A stretch of DNA of 64,000 nucleotides from Sediminitomix flava (GCF_003149185.1 NZ_QGDO01000007.1:1-64000); one strand, 5' to 3'. Shown: positions 35,529-45,615, counted from the stretch's first letter. Made by a program: numbers and translations. The notes: generated from the letters alone by a model not told the origin.

Positions 35529-37037
35529 TTATATCATCTCAAGAATACTATCGAGGTATTCTCTACTGTTTGCAAGCCTTGGTACTTTGTGTTGCCCTCC
35601 AAGTTTGCCTCTTCCTGCCATCCATTTGTAAAAGAGTCCTTGTTCAGCACAATGGATTTTAGGTCTAATTAGCGCAATATCTTTATAACGTTTGGCTTCA
35701 TAATCAGAATTAATTTCTTGAAGTCTTTGGTCTAAGATTTTGCTGAATTTATCGAAGTCATTTGGAAGCTTCTCAAACTCAATAATCCATTCGTGTCCAC
35801 CTTTTTTACCTTGTTCCAAATAAATTGGTCCAGCAGTAAAATTCGTGATCTGAGCTTCGGTAGCTTTACAAGCCTTTGTGATTGCATCTTCGGCATTTTC
35901 AACAATCAGTTCTTCTCCAAATGCATTGATGAATTGCTTTGTTCTACCTGAAATTTTAATCCTGTGAGGAGCCAATGAGGTAAACCTTACTGTATCTCCA
36001 ATCTGATATCTCCAAAGTCCTGCATTGGTCGTAATTAGCATTGCGTAGTTTTTACCCAATTCAACCTCACCAACCCCCACTGCTTTAGGATGATCTTTTC
36101 CCCATTCGCTGCTTGGGATGAATTCATAATAAATCCCATGATCAAGCAGAAGGAGCATTTCATCTTCTACATTACGATCTTGTAAACCGAAATATCCTTC
36201 AGAGGCATTATAAACCTCTAAATAATTCATGCGAGGGTTATTAATCAGTTTTTTGAATGTATCTCGATATGGGCCGAAAGCTACAGCTCCATGCGCAAAT
36301 AATTCCAAGTCTGGCCATACTTCAGCAATGCTTGATTTTCCTGTAATCTCTAGTATTCTTTCAAGTAATACGAGTGTCCAAGTGGGAACCCCTGCCATAC
36401 TTACGACATATTCGTCAATAACTGAATGTGCCATTTTCTCAATTTTAGCTTCCCATTCTTCCATAAGCGCTACTTCTATGGAAGGAGTTCGCATATATTG
36501 CGCCCAAAAAGGAAGGTTTTTCATGAGAATGGCTGAAACATCTCCACAAACCAAATCTTGGTTCATGAAATTTTTCTGATATGAGCCTCCTATAGCCAAA
36601 CATTTACCTTTAAATAAATTTGTTTCGGGGTAAAGAGCAGAATAGAGAGAAAGCATATCTTTTCCAGCCTGATAATGGCAATCAAATAATGACTCTTCTG
36701 ATACGGGGATAAATTTACTTTTTGCGTTTGTGGTTCCTGATGATTTAGAAAAAAAGTTGATAGGTTCTGGCCAGAGAATGTTTTGTTCTCCTTTCATAAT
36801 TCGATCTATAAATGGGAATAGATCTTCATAGGTTGATACTGGGACGCGCTCGCGGAATATTTCTGGAGATGTGATAGAAGAATATCCATATTTCTTACCC
36901 CATTCCGTATAAACAGCCTTCTCAATTAAATAAGTGAATACCTCCTGTTGAATGTCAGCAGGAGATGACATCATGTATTCTAGGCGTTTCATTCGGGAAG
37001 AAGTAGCCCAACCAAAAATTCGATTCAATACCTTCAT
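35529..37037 (-). CDS. GH3-family acyl-adenylating enzyme
   Basis: 502 residues. It matches bacterial members of the GH3 auxin-responsive family: an N-terminal TYLIEKAVYTEWGKKYGY region, the phosphate-binding FFSKSSGTTNAKSKFIPVS, LEVYNASEGYFGLQD for the adenylate site, and LWRYQIGDTVRFTS with ISGRTKQFINAFGEEL toward the C-terminal domain. Plant GH3 enzymes join amino acids to acyl acids through an acyl-adenylate. The substrate of the widespread Bacteroidota version is not known. Monocistronic, cytoplasmic. Confidence 0.85.
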   Translation of the reverse strand: MKVLNRIFGWATSSRMKRLEYMMSSPADIQQEVFTYLIEKAVYTEWGKKYGYSSITSPEIFRERVPVSTYEDLFPFIDRIMKGEQNILWPEPINFFSKSSGTTNAKSKFIPVSEESLFDCHYQAGKDMLSLYSALYPETNLFKGKCLAIGGSYQKNFMNQDLVCGDVSAILMKNLPFWAQYMRTPSIEVALMEEWEAKIEKMAHSVIDEYVVSMAGVPTWTLVLLERILEITGKSSIAEVWPDLELFAHGAVAFGPYRDTFKKLINNPRMNYLEVYNASEGYFGLQDRNVEDEMLLLLDHGIYYEFIPSSEWGKDHPKAVGVGEVELGKNYAMLITTNAGLWRYQIGDTVRFTSLAPHRIKISGRTKQFINAFGEELIVENAEDAITKACKATEAQITNFTAGPIYLEQGKKGGHEWIIEFEKLPNDFDKFSKILDQRLQEINSDYEAKRYKDIALIRPKIHCAEQGLFYKWMAGRGKLGGQHKVPRLANSREYLDSILEMI

Positions 37038-37245
37038 GAATAATTACTTAAAACTCCCGAGTTATTAGACTGAAGGACAGATGATAAACTCAGCTATCCT
37101 TAAATGAAATATTCTAAAATTAATGATACTAACATTTAATCTCGTATAGTTAGACTTGAAAAAACACAAAATGTATCTTTTATCAAAGTTTCTTACAGAC
37201 CTTTTTTAAAAGATAGTACATTAATAGAAAACCTGTTTTATAAAA

Positions 37246-37280
37246 AAAGGTCACCTTCGTCTATAAAAGGTGACCTTTCG
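37246..37280 (-). terminator. lptB terminator
   Basis: AAAGGTCACCTT (37246-37257) pairs with AAGGTGACCTTT (37267-37278), with a T-run on the minus strand, about 20 bases after the lptB stop. Confidence 0.9.
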
Positions 37281-37296
37281 GTTTAAGTAAGTAAAA

Positions 37297-38040
37297 TTAA
37301 TCAGCAGAAAAATCTTTCTTTTTAAGCTCTGCATACTCTCCAAAATATGCTTTTCTTACTTCCGGATCATCGATCATTTGTTCTGGAGTACCTTCTCTAA
37401 ACAGTTTTCCACTCTGAAGAATGTAAACTCTATCTGTAATCGAAAGTGTTTCCGTAACATTGTGATCTGTGATCAAAACGCCAATATTTCTTTGCTTAAG
37501 TTTATATACAATACGTTGTATCTCTTCTACAGCAATAGGGTCTACACCAGCAAAAGGCTCATCCAATAGAACAAATTTAGGGTCTGTAGCTAATGTACGA
37601 GCAATTTCAGTACGACGACGCTCACCTCCAGATAATTGAACTCCTAAGCTCTTACGAACATGAGAAAGGCTAAACTCTTCAATAAGTTCTTCCATTTTCT
37701 GCTTTTGTTCAGCTTTTGAAAGTCCCATCATTTCAAGTGGAGCCAAAATATTTTCCTCAACGGTTAGTTGTCTAAAAACTGAAGGTTCTTGTGCCAAATA
37801 ACCGATGCCTTTTTTGGCTCTTCTAAACATAGGAAGTTTTGTTAGAGGCTCTTCATCAAGAAATATCTTACCTTGATTAGGCTTTACAAGTCCTACGATC
37901 ATGTAAAAACATGTTGTTTTACCTGCACCGTTTGGTCCAAGAAGTCCCACAATTTCACCTTGTTTCACCTCTACAGACATGTCGTTCACTACTGTACGGG
38001 AACCATATTTCTTAACAAGATTATCGGCCTTCAGTATCAT
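37297..38040 (-). CDS. lptB: LPS export ABC transporter ATPase LptB
   Basis: 247 residues. Walker A is [16 protein letters not shown], the Q-loop region is [12 protein letters not shown], the signature is [13 protein letters not shown], and Walker B is [13 protein letters not shown], followed by the H-loop LITDHNV. The AQEPSVFR and [14 protein letters not shown] stretches are typical of LptB rather than of amino-acid importers (LivG/F). It powers movement of lipopolysaccharide from the inner membrane through LptFG and the Lpt bridge. The other lpt genes are not in the window. Confidence 0.93.
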   Translation of the reverse strand: MILKADNLVKKYGSRTVVNDMSVEVKQGEIVGLLGPNGAGKTTCFYMIVGLVKPNQGKIFLDEEPLTKLPMFRRAKKGIGYLAQEPSVFRQLTVEENILAPLEMMGLSKAEQKQKMEELIEEFSLSHVRKSLGVQLSGGERRRTEIARTLATDPKFVLLDEPFAGVDPIAVEEIQRIVYKLKQRNIGVLITDHNVTETLSITDRVYILQSGKLFREGTPEQMIDDPEVRKAYFGEYAELKKKDFSAD

Positions 38041-38350
38041 AAGATTCTATATTTAATGACTCTTTATTCAAAAAAACACCTCTCAAAAATAATATAAAAA
38101 TCTATTCATAAGAAGTTATTTTGAAAACTAACACATTTTAACAGGGGAAGATTTTATTGTATTGATTTTAGTTGTCTCGAAGTCCGTTTATTAAGGTTAT
38201 TTTTAGTGAAAAATAAGACAATTTTCATAAAAAATTTAGTATTCAGTTGGGGTATTATAACTTTGTACTACTAAGAATATTATTAGACAAAGAATTTTCA
38301 TATTCTATTGTTTCATGACCTGATCTGCAAGAATAGCGTTTTACCATATT
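38041..38350. other. Divergent spacer with candidate promoter boxes
   Basis: About 310 bp between lptB and the receiver-kinase gene. TATTTTTG on the minus strand (38084-38091) lies 44 bases upstream of lptB. TAACTTTG on the plus strand (38258-38265) lies 85 bases before the kinase gene. Both fit TAnnTTTG, but neither has a well-placed TTG upstream. Nothing else is recognised. Confidence 0.4.
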
Positions 38351-39613
38351 ATGGAAATCAACACTACGAACAACGAAAAATCAACTGTACTTTACGTAGA
38401 TGACGAACCTCAAAACCTGGTTTCTTTCAGAGCTAGTTTTAGAAAGATTTATCATGTACTTACGGCACAAAGTGGGCCAGAAGCACTTGAAATCTTGGAA
38501 GAAAAACACCAGGAAATAAGTGTAATTGTCAGTGACCAGCTTATGCCTAAAATGACTGGGGTAGAACTTCTCGAAAAAGCGAGAGAATTGTATCCTGATA
38601 TCATGAGGATTGTACTGACAGGCTATAGTGATGTTCAAGATATTATTAACTCCATTAGTAGAGGTGAGGTATATAGATATATTACAAAACCATGGAATAG
38701 AGACGAGCTTCAAGTAACTTTAGATAATGCAATTGAAGCCTTTAATTTGAAGGTAGAAAATAAACGCCTATTTGCAGACTTGAAGAAAGCATATGGTCAA
38801 CTAGAGGAAGAGGCTAAACTTTTGGATCAGAAAGTAAAAGAGCGTACAAAAGAATTAGAGGAGCAGAAAGAGGAAGTTGAACGTAAGAGAATTATTCTAC
38901 CAAAGCAGAACGAGGAATTAAACGCCTTAGATGGTGAGAAAAATTATTTGATCGGTGTGGTAGCTCATGATCTTAAAAGTCCTTTGAATCAAATTTCTGG
39001 ATTTTTAGAGTTAATTTCACTTTCAGATGAAAATCTGACAGATGAACAACAAGAGTATATCAAAATGATTTCGCAGTCAATAGACCGACAGTCTGATATG
39101 ATTACCCAAATATTGGATTTGAAAGCTATTGAATCTAACTCGTCTAATAAAAACACCCAAAAACTCGATCTAGCATTACTACTCAGAGAAACAGCAGAAA
39201 GATATTTCCTGACAGCTCAAAAGAAGAATATTGTGATTGAAACAGATATTCCTGATGAGAAAATGGAGGCTATGCTAGATGAAAATTATACTCACCAAAT
39301 CTATCAAAACCTAATATCTAACGCTATTAAGTTTTCCCCTAAAAACAAAAAGCTATTTATCCGTTTGAATAATGTAGATGGTGTACTTAAGACAGAGGTA
39401 AAAGATGAAGGGCCAGGTTTAAGTGAAGAAGATAAAGCAAAACTCTTTGGGCGTTTTCAAAAGTTATCTGCTAGACCTACAGATGGAGAACATTCTACGG
39501 GTTTAGGTTTGTCCATCGTAAAACGTTTAGTGGAAGATATGGATGGGAAAGTTTATTGTGAGAGTAAAGAAGGAGAGGGAGCAAATTTTATAGTAGAATT
39601 TCCTAAAGTATAA
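38351..39613 (+). CDS. Response regulator-histidine kinase hybrid (receiver first)
   Basis: 420 residues. An N-terminal receiver has Asp17/Asp18 and phospho-acceptor Asp62 in VIVSDQLMP, with the RpfG-like tail YRYITKPWNRDEL. A charged coiled coil (about 140-195) leads to HisKA with His206 in VVAHDLKSPLNQ and HATPase_c (NLISNAIKFSP, DEGPGL, STGLGLSIVKRL). It has no membrane segment. It probably takes phosphate from or passes it to another kinase or Hpt; partners are not visible nearby. The receiver could gate the kinase, as in other receiver-first hybrids. Confidence 0.9.
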   Translation: MEINTTNNEKSTVLYVDDEPQNLVSFRASFRKIYHVLTAQSGPEALEILEEKHQEISVIVSDQLMPKMTGVELLEKARELYPDIMRIVLTGYSDVQDIINSISRGEVYRYITKPWNRDELQVTLDNAIEAFNLKVENKRLFADLKKAYGQLEEEAKLLDQKVKERTKELEEQKEEVERKRIILPKQNEELNALDGEKNYLIGVVAHDLKSPLNQISGFLELISLSDENLTDEQQEYIKMISQSIDRQSDMITQILDLKAIESNSSNKNTQKLDLALLLRETAERYFLTAQKKNIVIETDIPDEKMEAMLDENYTHQIYQNLISNAIKFSPKNKKLFIRLNNVDGVLKTEVKDEGPGLSEEDKAKLFGRFQKLSARPTDGEHSTGLGLSIVKRLVEDMDGKVYCESKEGEGANFIVEFPKV

Positions 39614-39617
39614 TATT

Positions 39618-39650
39618 AAGCCTTGGTATAAGTACTAAGGCTTTTTTATT
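39618..39650 (+). terminator. Terminator after receiver-kinase gene
   Basis: AAGCCTTGGTA (39618-39628) pairs with TACTAAGGCTT (39633-39643), with G-U wobble, followed by six Ts. It ends less than 20 bases before the ATG of the CPXCG gene. Confidence 0.75.
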
Positions 39651-39658
39651 TCAATTCA

Positions 39659-39847
39659 ATGTTTGAAACAGAGTATTTCTTCACTTGCCCTTATTGTTGG
39701 GAAAACATTTCTTTTATACTTGATTTGACAGTATCGTCACAAACATACATAGAAGATTGTGAGGTGTGTTGTAATCCTATTGAGGTAACTTACAGTTGTT
39801 TAGATGGTGAAGTTGTAGCTTTTGATGCTCAGGAAATAGGGCAATGA
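39659..39847 (+). CDS. CPXCG-motif cysteine-rich protein
   Basis: 62 residues. Two Cys pairs, Cys10-Cys13 (TCPYCWENI) and Cys34-Cys37 (DCEVCC), form a small zinc-ribbon-like unit, followed by the family ending (VTYSCLDGEV). Length and pattern match the CPXCG/DUF2007-neighbour family found in many bacteria, of unknown role. The gene starts directly behind the kinase-gene terminator, so it depends on read-through or on a promoter overlapping the T-run. Confidence 0.8.
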   Translation: MFETEYFFTCPYCWENISFILDLTVSSQTYIEDCEVCCNPIEVTYSCLDGEVVAFDAQEIGQ

Positions 39848-40016
39848 TTTTTTTGAGTAAACTTATCTTTTCCGTTTTAGTTTGATTTTTACACTTCTGT
39901 AATACCTGTTAGTCATATTTATTTTATTATCAATTAGGTGGTTTCAAGTGTCTTTAAGACGTTTTTATTTCTTCAAAAAAAGTTCATTTGAAGGTAAAAA
40001 AATTGTGTTAAGGAGG

Positions 40017-40046
40017 TTGAAGTTTAGTTCAGACTTGGTAGATTTG
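40017..40046 (+). promoter_or_regulatory. Promoter of the lipoprotein gene
   Basis: TTG (40017-40019), a 19-bp spacer and TAGATTTG (40039-40046) exactly fit the Bacteroidota -33/-7 pattern. The expected transcript start is about 25 nt before the ATG at 40079. Confidence 0.7.
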
Positions 40047-40078
40047 AATTATTAAATTTTACAAATATCTATAAAAAC

Positions 40079-40864
40079 ATGAACAAAGCTTTATCCCTGT
40101 TAACAAGTCTGCTACTTTCTGTAGCATTTTTCTCATGTGATACTCTTTTAGATGAGGAAGGAAATCCAATTGCTCCAGAAATCACATTTAAAGCTAAATC
40201 TGGTTATATCACTTCAGATGCTACCATCACTGAAGGAGATTCAATTAACTTTAGCTGGGAAGTTGTTGCAAAAACTTCAAAAATTGCAAGTTTCGTAATT
40301 CGTTTGGATAACGATGATATTTTTGCTCCAGATGATATTGATAAGAATGAGTATCAAGATGAGTTTGGGATTACAATGAGCGAAGAAGGTGTATTCACTT
40401 TTGCATTTATTGCAACTGATAAAGATGGACTTTCTACAAAAGAAGAAATTACAATTACTGTTGAAGCTGATGAAACTCCTCTTTCAGAAGCGCAAGCTTT
40501 AGAGTGGGTGAGAACAGGTGGAAATGATGCTACTGGTTTAGAAATGTTTGGTCTTACTTGGACAAGTAACACTTCTACTAGTGCTATTATTAATAAAGCT
40601 GCTGATAAGTTTGTAGAGTTACCAAGTGCTGCTTGGGCTGACTTGGCTTCACAAGAAGCATTGATGGAAGCTATTGATGTTGCTTCAGATATTTCTTCTT
40701 TCGAAGGAATTTCGGTAACTGCTTCTAAAGATGACTATGATGTAGTATTGGGTACTAAGAAAGACGATATGTATTACTTGATTCACATCACTTCTGCAGA
40801 TGTAGATGCTTCAGATAGTAATGTAGGAACTGTAATTACAATCTCTGGAGAGTATAAGAACTAA
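40079..40864 (+). CDS. Lipoprotein with an Ig/PKD-like domain, uncharacterised
   Basis: 261 residues. The signal peptide ends in a lipobox-like VAFFSC (Cys20). Residues about 30-125 look like a beta-sandwich (GDSINFSWEVVAKTSK, GVFTFAFIATDKDGLSTKEE), similar to PKD/cadherin-like repeats of Bacteroidota surface proteins. The C-terminal half (TPLSEAQALEWVRTGGNDATGLE, then IHITSADVDASDSNVGTVITISGEYK) is not recognised. It is strongly acidic. It is probably anchored in the outer membrane. It has its own promoter and terminator. Confidence 0.65.
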   Translation: MNKALSLLTSLLLSVAFFSCDTLLDEEGNPIAPEITFKAKSGYITSDATITEGDSINFSWEVVAKTSKIASFVIRLDNDDIFAPDDIDKNEYQDEFGITMSEEGVFTFAFIATDKDGLSTKEEITITVEADETPLSEAQALEWVRTGGNDATGLEMFGLTWTSNTSTSAIINKAADKFVELPSAAWADLASQEALMEAIDVASDISSFEGISVTASKDDYDVVLGTKKDDMYYLIHITSADVDASDSNVGTVITISGEYKN

Positions 40865-40885
40865 TATATAATACTCCAAGAGTAC

Positions 40886-40920
40886 AATAGCCGAGACCTA
40901 AGTCTCGGCTATTTTTTTTA
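40886..40920. terminator. Terminator of the lipoprotein gene, touching the DUF5686 stop codon
   Basis: AATAGCCGAGAC (40886-40897) pairs perfectly with GTCTCGGCTATT (40902-40913), then a T-run whose end forms the stop codon of the convergent gene (40918-40920). Confidence 0.9.
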
Positions 40921-43572
40921 GAAAATATTTAAGCCAAAAATCACTTTAGTTCCTTCTACTTTTTTATCTCTAAACTGAGAAACAACATCTATGTCTAATA
41001 TTCCAAAAATCCCACTCAGTCCGTATCCAAATTCAATATAGTTACCCAGAGTCGGAGTGTATAAGTAGTGTGTAAATACTCTTTCTTTTAACATCACTCT
41101 TTCCTTTAAAATAGGAAGACGTTTTAACAGCAATCGACTTGAACGTATGCCCAATCCTGCTTCTAGAAATTGATCACTTGTACTCTGTTCGTATAAATCT
41201 GTGAAAAAGAATTGGCTCGCATTATATCCTGTTGAAATCGAAATAGGATTATTATTGAAGTGCTGGAAATCTATAAAAGTCATTTTGGCATTATTAAAGA
41301 ATTTCCCTGCTTTGGTATAATACGTTATATCATTTCTAAAATTAAGAGGACTTGTTCCATTTAAACCTGCGTAAACTAAATCATAGTCAATATCAGAGAG
41401 TTGGCTCCATCCTTTACGATGGCCAATGAAAAAAGTAGGGTACTTAGAATAAAGATTTCGTTTATGTCCTTTCTTGGTGATATGATAGAATTGCCTAGGA
41501 GTGTATTCAAGTTTAAGGTCAGAAGTTAGAGCTCTATGTTCCTCAAAGTTAGGCTCAGTTAATTCAATATTATCGATTTCATTACTGTAGCGTTCAGAAA
41601 AAGAAGGTATCTGAGTCCGGTTTGCATATTTGATTTTAGTAGTGAAAACTAACCCATGGATCAAATCAATTCTATTTACACCAGATAGATATTCTTCTTG
41701 GTATAACCTTAAAGGTGTTGAAGCACCAAATAATCCTAAAGATGTATTTAGTAGTGGACTAAAACCTCTGTAATTATTATAGTCTTGAGATGTACTTCCT
41801 ATTTCAAGTTTTAATTGACCACGTTTAAGAGGAGAGTAGTTACTCTTAAATCCTAAGTTGAACATGAATCGCTCACGTCTTTCTGCATAACTTAGTTTAC
41901 CATATAAATTTTGTCTAGAGGAGTTTTTCTTACTTAAAAAAGTATAGTTTAAACGAGTACCAATATTATAGCCGTCAACATTATTAATTGAAGAGCCAAA
42001 AAGAAGCCCATCAATCATTAATTTTCTATTTTTAGATTCATCATGATATAGTTTACCTCCAGATAGAAGTACTTTTCCCAATACTTCAGATGTTTTATCC
42101 CAACTTTTTTGAAATGCGCTTTTTGGTGTTGCATTTTTTATACTGTCCTCAATCTCCTTTTTTTGTTGTTCATCTTCTATTACAATTGCTATCGAATCGA
42201 AGAATAAGTCGCTTTCTAATTCGGAGTTTGTAAGTGGTACAAGTCGATTCTGATCCCAATAGCTACTATCTCGTTTATTTGCCATAGAGTCATAAGTCAT
42301 GAGGTCTTCCATAAATTTTACTTGAAGATCTTCCTTTGGGCTATTCTCTTTGACTTCTTTTTGCGTAAGTCTGTAAAGCTTGCGCATTTCCCGGTTATTC
42401 AGATTATCTTTTTGCTCAAGTTCAATCAACTTCTGTTGTCTCTTTGTGATTGTACGTTGCTCTATTAAACTATCGAACTCGGTTTTTTCACTAGAATTAG
42501 AAAGTTTAGGTTTTCTAAGTTTATCATTGAGTTCTAGTTTATAATCTTGAACAGAAGTTACGTATCTAAAGCTCATTTCAGCCCCCATGAGTTTTGCATC
42601 TCCGCTTTGGTCAAAAGTTACTGGCATCCATATTTTTTCTTCAACAGGTGCATAAGTTTGAATGAGTTTGATGTTACCCATCGGATATTTAAAAGAGAGT
42701 TCTGCACTATGAATATTCCATATATCTTCATTGATATAAATTATACCTGTAAAGAGTTGAATTCCCCCTTTTCTAGGAGTTACCCTAATTTTATTTACCA
42801 TCGCACCTTGGTCTTGAAACATCCCGAGGTATTCAAATTTGTAATATGAAAAAGCGTTTGGGGCTAGTGGACTTAGCACTTCCATAGACTTTTGATCATA
42901 GAGGTTGACCATATATATAGGAATTCCTGATTCCAAACTATCTGCAAATGGGATATTGGTCCGATTGGAAAGAATGTGATAGGTAAAGCCATCTTGCTGG
43001 TTATAATTGAGTTCCATAAAACTCTCCATAACCATTTTCTTATTTAGAAAGATATCTAAAGAGTCTTTGAACTTGTCTCCAATTTCTCCTGCAATCAAAG
43101 ATGCCATTAGTTTAGGAAACTTGTGTACTTCAAAGTTCATTTTTGAATAACCTTCAGCTTCATAAGCTAATATCTGCTTCTGATAATAAGTTCTTAAACC
43201 TATTGCTTTACGCATAATGGGATAAGCAGGGTCTTCTTTTTTTCCATTAACCTCAACTTCGCCGAGTATAATTGCACTTTGCTTTAGTTGGATATTCAGT
43301 TCTAGTTCATTACTGCCGAGATTAACCTCTTTTTCTAGAGTTTCCATGCCCATATATTTGAATACAAGCGTGTGTTTTCCTTTAGAAAGACGGATTGTGT
43401 AATTCCCTTCAGGGTTACTTATTGTACTCTTTAAGTTTGCTTTAGAGTAAATACTAACAAAAGGTAAAGCTTCTCCATTTTCATCGGTGATTTTCCCCTT
43501 AATTTCTTGTGAGAAGGAATAAGTAGATGAGAGTAGTAGAATAGTAAAGTAGAAGTAAAGTTTTAGTTTCAT
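40918..43572 (-). CDS. DUF5686 outer-membrane protein with carboxypeptidase-like regulatory domain
   Basis: 884 residues. A signal peptide (ends YSFSQ) is followed by a CarboxypepD_reg-like domain (EIKGKITDENGEALPFVSIYS, then KGKHTLVFKYMGM). A long DUF5686 region runs to the end with barrel-like strands (YIEFGYGLSGIFG) and a Phe C-terminus (IFGLNIF), as in beta-barrel proteins. The central segment (about 350-480) is highly charged. Members are common in Bacteroidota outer membranes, with no established function; roles in envelope biogenesis or surface display have been suggested. Confidence 0.85.
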   Translation of the reverse strand: MKLKLYFYFTILLLSSTYSFSQEIKGKITDENGEALPFVSIYSKANLKSTISNPEGNYTIRLSKGKHTLVFKYMGMETLEKEVNLGSNELELNIQLKQSAIILGEVEVNGKKEDPAYPIMRKAIGLRTYYQKQILAYEAEGYSKMNFEVHKFPKLMASLIAGEIGDKFKDSLDIFLNKKMVMESFMELNYNQQDGFTYHILSNRTNIPFADSLESGIPIYMVNLYDQKSMEVLSPLAPNAFSYYKFEYLGMFQDQGAMVNKIRVTPRKGGIQLFTGIIYINEDIWNIHSAELSFKYPMGNIKLIQTYAPVEEKIWMPVTFDQSGDAKLMGAEMSFRYVTSVQDYKLELNDKLRKPKLSNSSEKTEFDSLIEQRTITKRQQKLIELEQKDNLNNREMRKLYRLTQKEVKENSPKEDLQVKFMEDLMTYDSMANKRDSSYWDQNRLVPLTNSELESDLFFDSIAIVIEDEQQKKEIEDSIKNATPKSAFQKSWDKTSEVLGKVLLSGGKLYHDESKNRKLMIDGLLFGSSINNVDGYNIGTRLNYTFLSKKNSSRQNLYGKLSYAERRERFMFNLGFKSNYSPLKRGQLKLEIGSTSQDYNNYRGFSPLLNTSLGLFGASTPLRLYQEEYLSGVNRIDLIHGLVFTTKIKYANRTQIPSFSERYSNEIDNIELTEPNFEEHRALTSDLKLEYTPRQFYHITKKGHKRNLYSKYPTFFIGHRKGWSQLSDIDYDLVYAGLNGTSPLNFRNDITYYTKAGKFFNNAKMTFIDFQHFNNNPISISTGYNASQFFFTDLYEQSTSDQFLEAGLGIRSSRLLLKRLPILKERVMLKERVFTHYLYTPTLGNYIEFGYGLSGIFGILDIDVVSQFRDKKVEGTKVIFGLNIF

Positions 43573-43893
43573 AAAAATCTAAGTGTAATTAATTACTGAA
43601 TCTTAGGGATATAGAAAAAGTATTCTTCAGAAATGTAACAATCTCATTCTAATTTATAGAAAGCTTTCATAATACTTAACAAAAGCTAAGGGCTGTTAAG
43701 AAAGATATCTAACAGTTTATTAAAATGCCCTAAAATTTAAAGATGTACTTTCTTCAAAATAGATGCTTATTTAGTATAAAACTTTAGGCCTAAATGTGTC
43801 ATTTTCTTCTTTTCACGTCTTATTTGGAAAAGTTACAGTGAATTGTCATTTTACAATTTGCATTCAAAATAAAATCACAGACAGACTAATTTT
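43573..43893. other. Divergent spacer, nothing recognised
   Basis: About 320 bp between the DUF5686 gene and the gamma-glutamyltransferase gene. It must carry both promoters, but I see no convincing TAnnTTTG box, hairpin or small gene. Confidence 0.4.
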
Positions 43894-43902
43894 TTGATTC
43901 GA

Positions 43903-45600
43903 ATGAGAGTTATTACAAATATTCTTTTTAGCCTTTTAATCTTTTTGGTGGCTTGTAAGCAAGAAGTTACAAAAGATGTAGAAAGGGGGACAATTGCGAT
44001 GAATGGAGCAGTTTCTAGTGCTCATCCGCTAGCTTCACAAATAGGAGTTGATATTTTAAGGAAAGGTGGAAATGCCTATGATGCAGGGGTAGCGGTTCAG
44101 TTTGCTTTGGCTGTGGCTTACCCTAGAGCAGGTAATATTGGTGGTGGAGGATTCGCTGTTATTCGAACATCTGAAGGAGAAGTAAATACTTTAGACTTTA
44201 GAGAAAAAGCTCCTCTAGCAGCACATGAGAAAATGTATTTGGATGAAAAAGACCAACCGATAAAGAACTTATCAGTAAAAGGGCATTTGGCAGTTGGTGT
44301 ACCTGGTTCTGTAGCGGGAATGGTTACTCTACATGAAAAATATGGTAGACTCCCATTTAAAGTACTGCTAAAGCCTGCTATTGAACTCGCCGAAAATGGG
44401 GTCGTACTTACTGATGCTGAAGCCAAAACGATCAATAGATATCATGATCTTTTTAGAGAGGTTAATCCTCAAGGTTTTGTGTTTACTACAAAAGATGTGT
44501 GGGAGCAAGGAGACCATGTAACTTATCCTGCATTGGCTAAAACTCTGAAGCTTATTCAAGAGAATGGACGAGATGGATTCTATAAGGGCAAAACAGCAGA
44601 AGGGATTGTTGGTGAAATGAAACAAGGTGGTGGTATTATTACCTTAGAAGATCTAGAGAAGTATGAAGCCGTTTGGAGGAAACCTTTAAAAAGTTCTTTT
44701 AGAGTATATAATATAATTTCAATGGGGCCTCCTTCAAGTGGGGGAGTAGCTCTTTTGCAATTACTTGAAGGATGGGAGCAATTAAGTAATCCGAAATGGA
44801 AACATAATTCAACAGAATCCATCCACCTTATGACAGAATTAGAAAGGAGAGTTTATGCGGATAGAGCAACTTTTATGGGAGATGCGGATTTTGTAGATAT
44901 TCCTATCACTCATCTTTTAGATTCATCATACCTCGAAAACCGATTTGCCTCTATTTCTAATGAAAAAGCAACAGATTCTCAAATCATTAAAGCTGGAGAG
45001 GTAGAAAGAATCGAAAGTTATGAAACCACTCACTTTTCTATAGTAGACAAAGAAGGAAATGCGTTGAGTATCACAACTACCTTGAATGGTAATTTTGGGT
45101 CTAAAGTTTTTGTAAAAGAAGGTGGGTTCTTCTTAAACAATGAAATGGATGACTTTAGTATTAAACCAGGAGTCCCAAATCAGTTTGGATTAGTTGGAGG
45201 AAAAGCAAATGCTATCTCACCAGAGAAAAGAATGTTAAGTAGCATGACTCCTACGATTGTAGAAAAAGGTGATGATCTTTTTATGGTTGTAGGAACTCCA
45301 GGAGGTTCAACAATCATAACTTCTGTTTTCCAAACTATCTTGAATGTAACCGATTTTGGTATGACAATGCAAGAGGCTGTAAATGCTCCTAAATTACATT
45401 CTCAGTGGTTACCAGATAAGATTGTTTATGAGAAAGGAAAAATGAAAAGAGTAGTTTTAGATGAATTAAAAGCAATGGGTCATGTGCTCGATTCTACAAC
45501 TCAAATAGGTCGAATGGACTGTATTCTCAGATTAGAGGATGGAAGTCTAGAAGGCGCCTCAGATAGAACGCGATCAGATGGTGTCGCATTAGGGTATTAA
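43903..45600 (+). CDS. ggt: Gamma-glutamyltransferase, predicted lipoprotein
   Basis: 565 residues from the ATG at 43903; a TTG three codons upstream is rejected. The N-terminal signal ends in a lipobox (IFLVAC), so the enzyme is probably lipid-anchored. The large-subunit part includes SSAHPLASQIG and GNIGGGGFAVIRT. The autoprocessing and catalytic Thr375 lies in YETTHFSIVDKEGNA. The small-subunit part has FFLNNEMDDFS and TPGGSTIITSVFQ. It hydrolyses or transfers the gamma-glutamyl group of glutathione and related peptides outside the cytoplasm. Monocistronic. Confidence 0.93.
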   Translation: MRVITNILFSLLIFLVACKQEVTKDVERGTIAMNGAVSSAHPLASQIGVDILRKGGNAYDAGVAVQFALAVAYPRAGNIGGGGFAVIRTSEGEVNTLDFREKAPLAAHEKMYLDEKDQPIKNLSVKGHLAVGVPGSVAGMVTLHEKYGRLPFKVLLKPAIELAENGVVLTDAEAKTINRYHDLFREVNPQGFVFTTKDVWEQGDHVTYPALAKTLKLIQENGRDGFYKGKTAEGIVGEMKQGGGIITLEDLEKYEAVWRKPLKSSFRVYNIISMGPPSSGGVALLQLLEGWEQLSNPKWKHNSTESIHLMTELERRVYADRATFMGDADFVDIPITHLLDSSYLENRFASISNEKATDSQIIKAGEVERIESYETTHFSIVDKEGNALSITTTLNGNFGSKVFVKEGGFFLNNEMDDFSIKPGVPNQFGLVGGKANAISPEKRMLSSMTPTIVEKGDDLFMVVGTPGGSTIITSVFQTILNVTDFGMTMQEAVNAPKLHSQWLPDKIVYEKGKMKRVVLDELKAMGHVLDSTTQIGRMDCILRLEDGSLEGASDRTRSDGVALGY

Positions 45601-45615
45601 TCTTTGGAATAAAGA

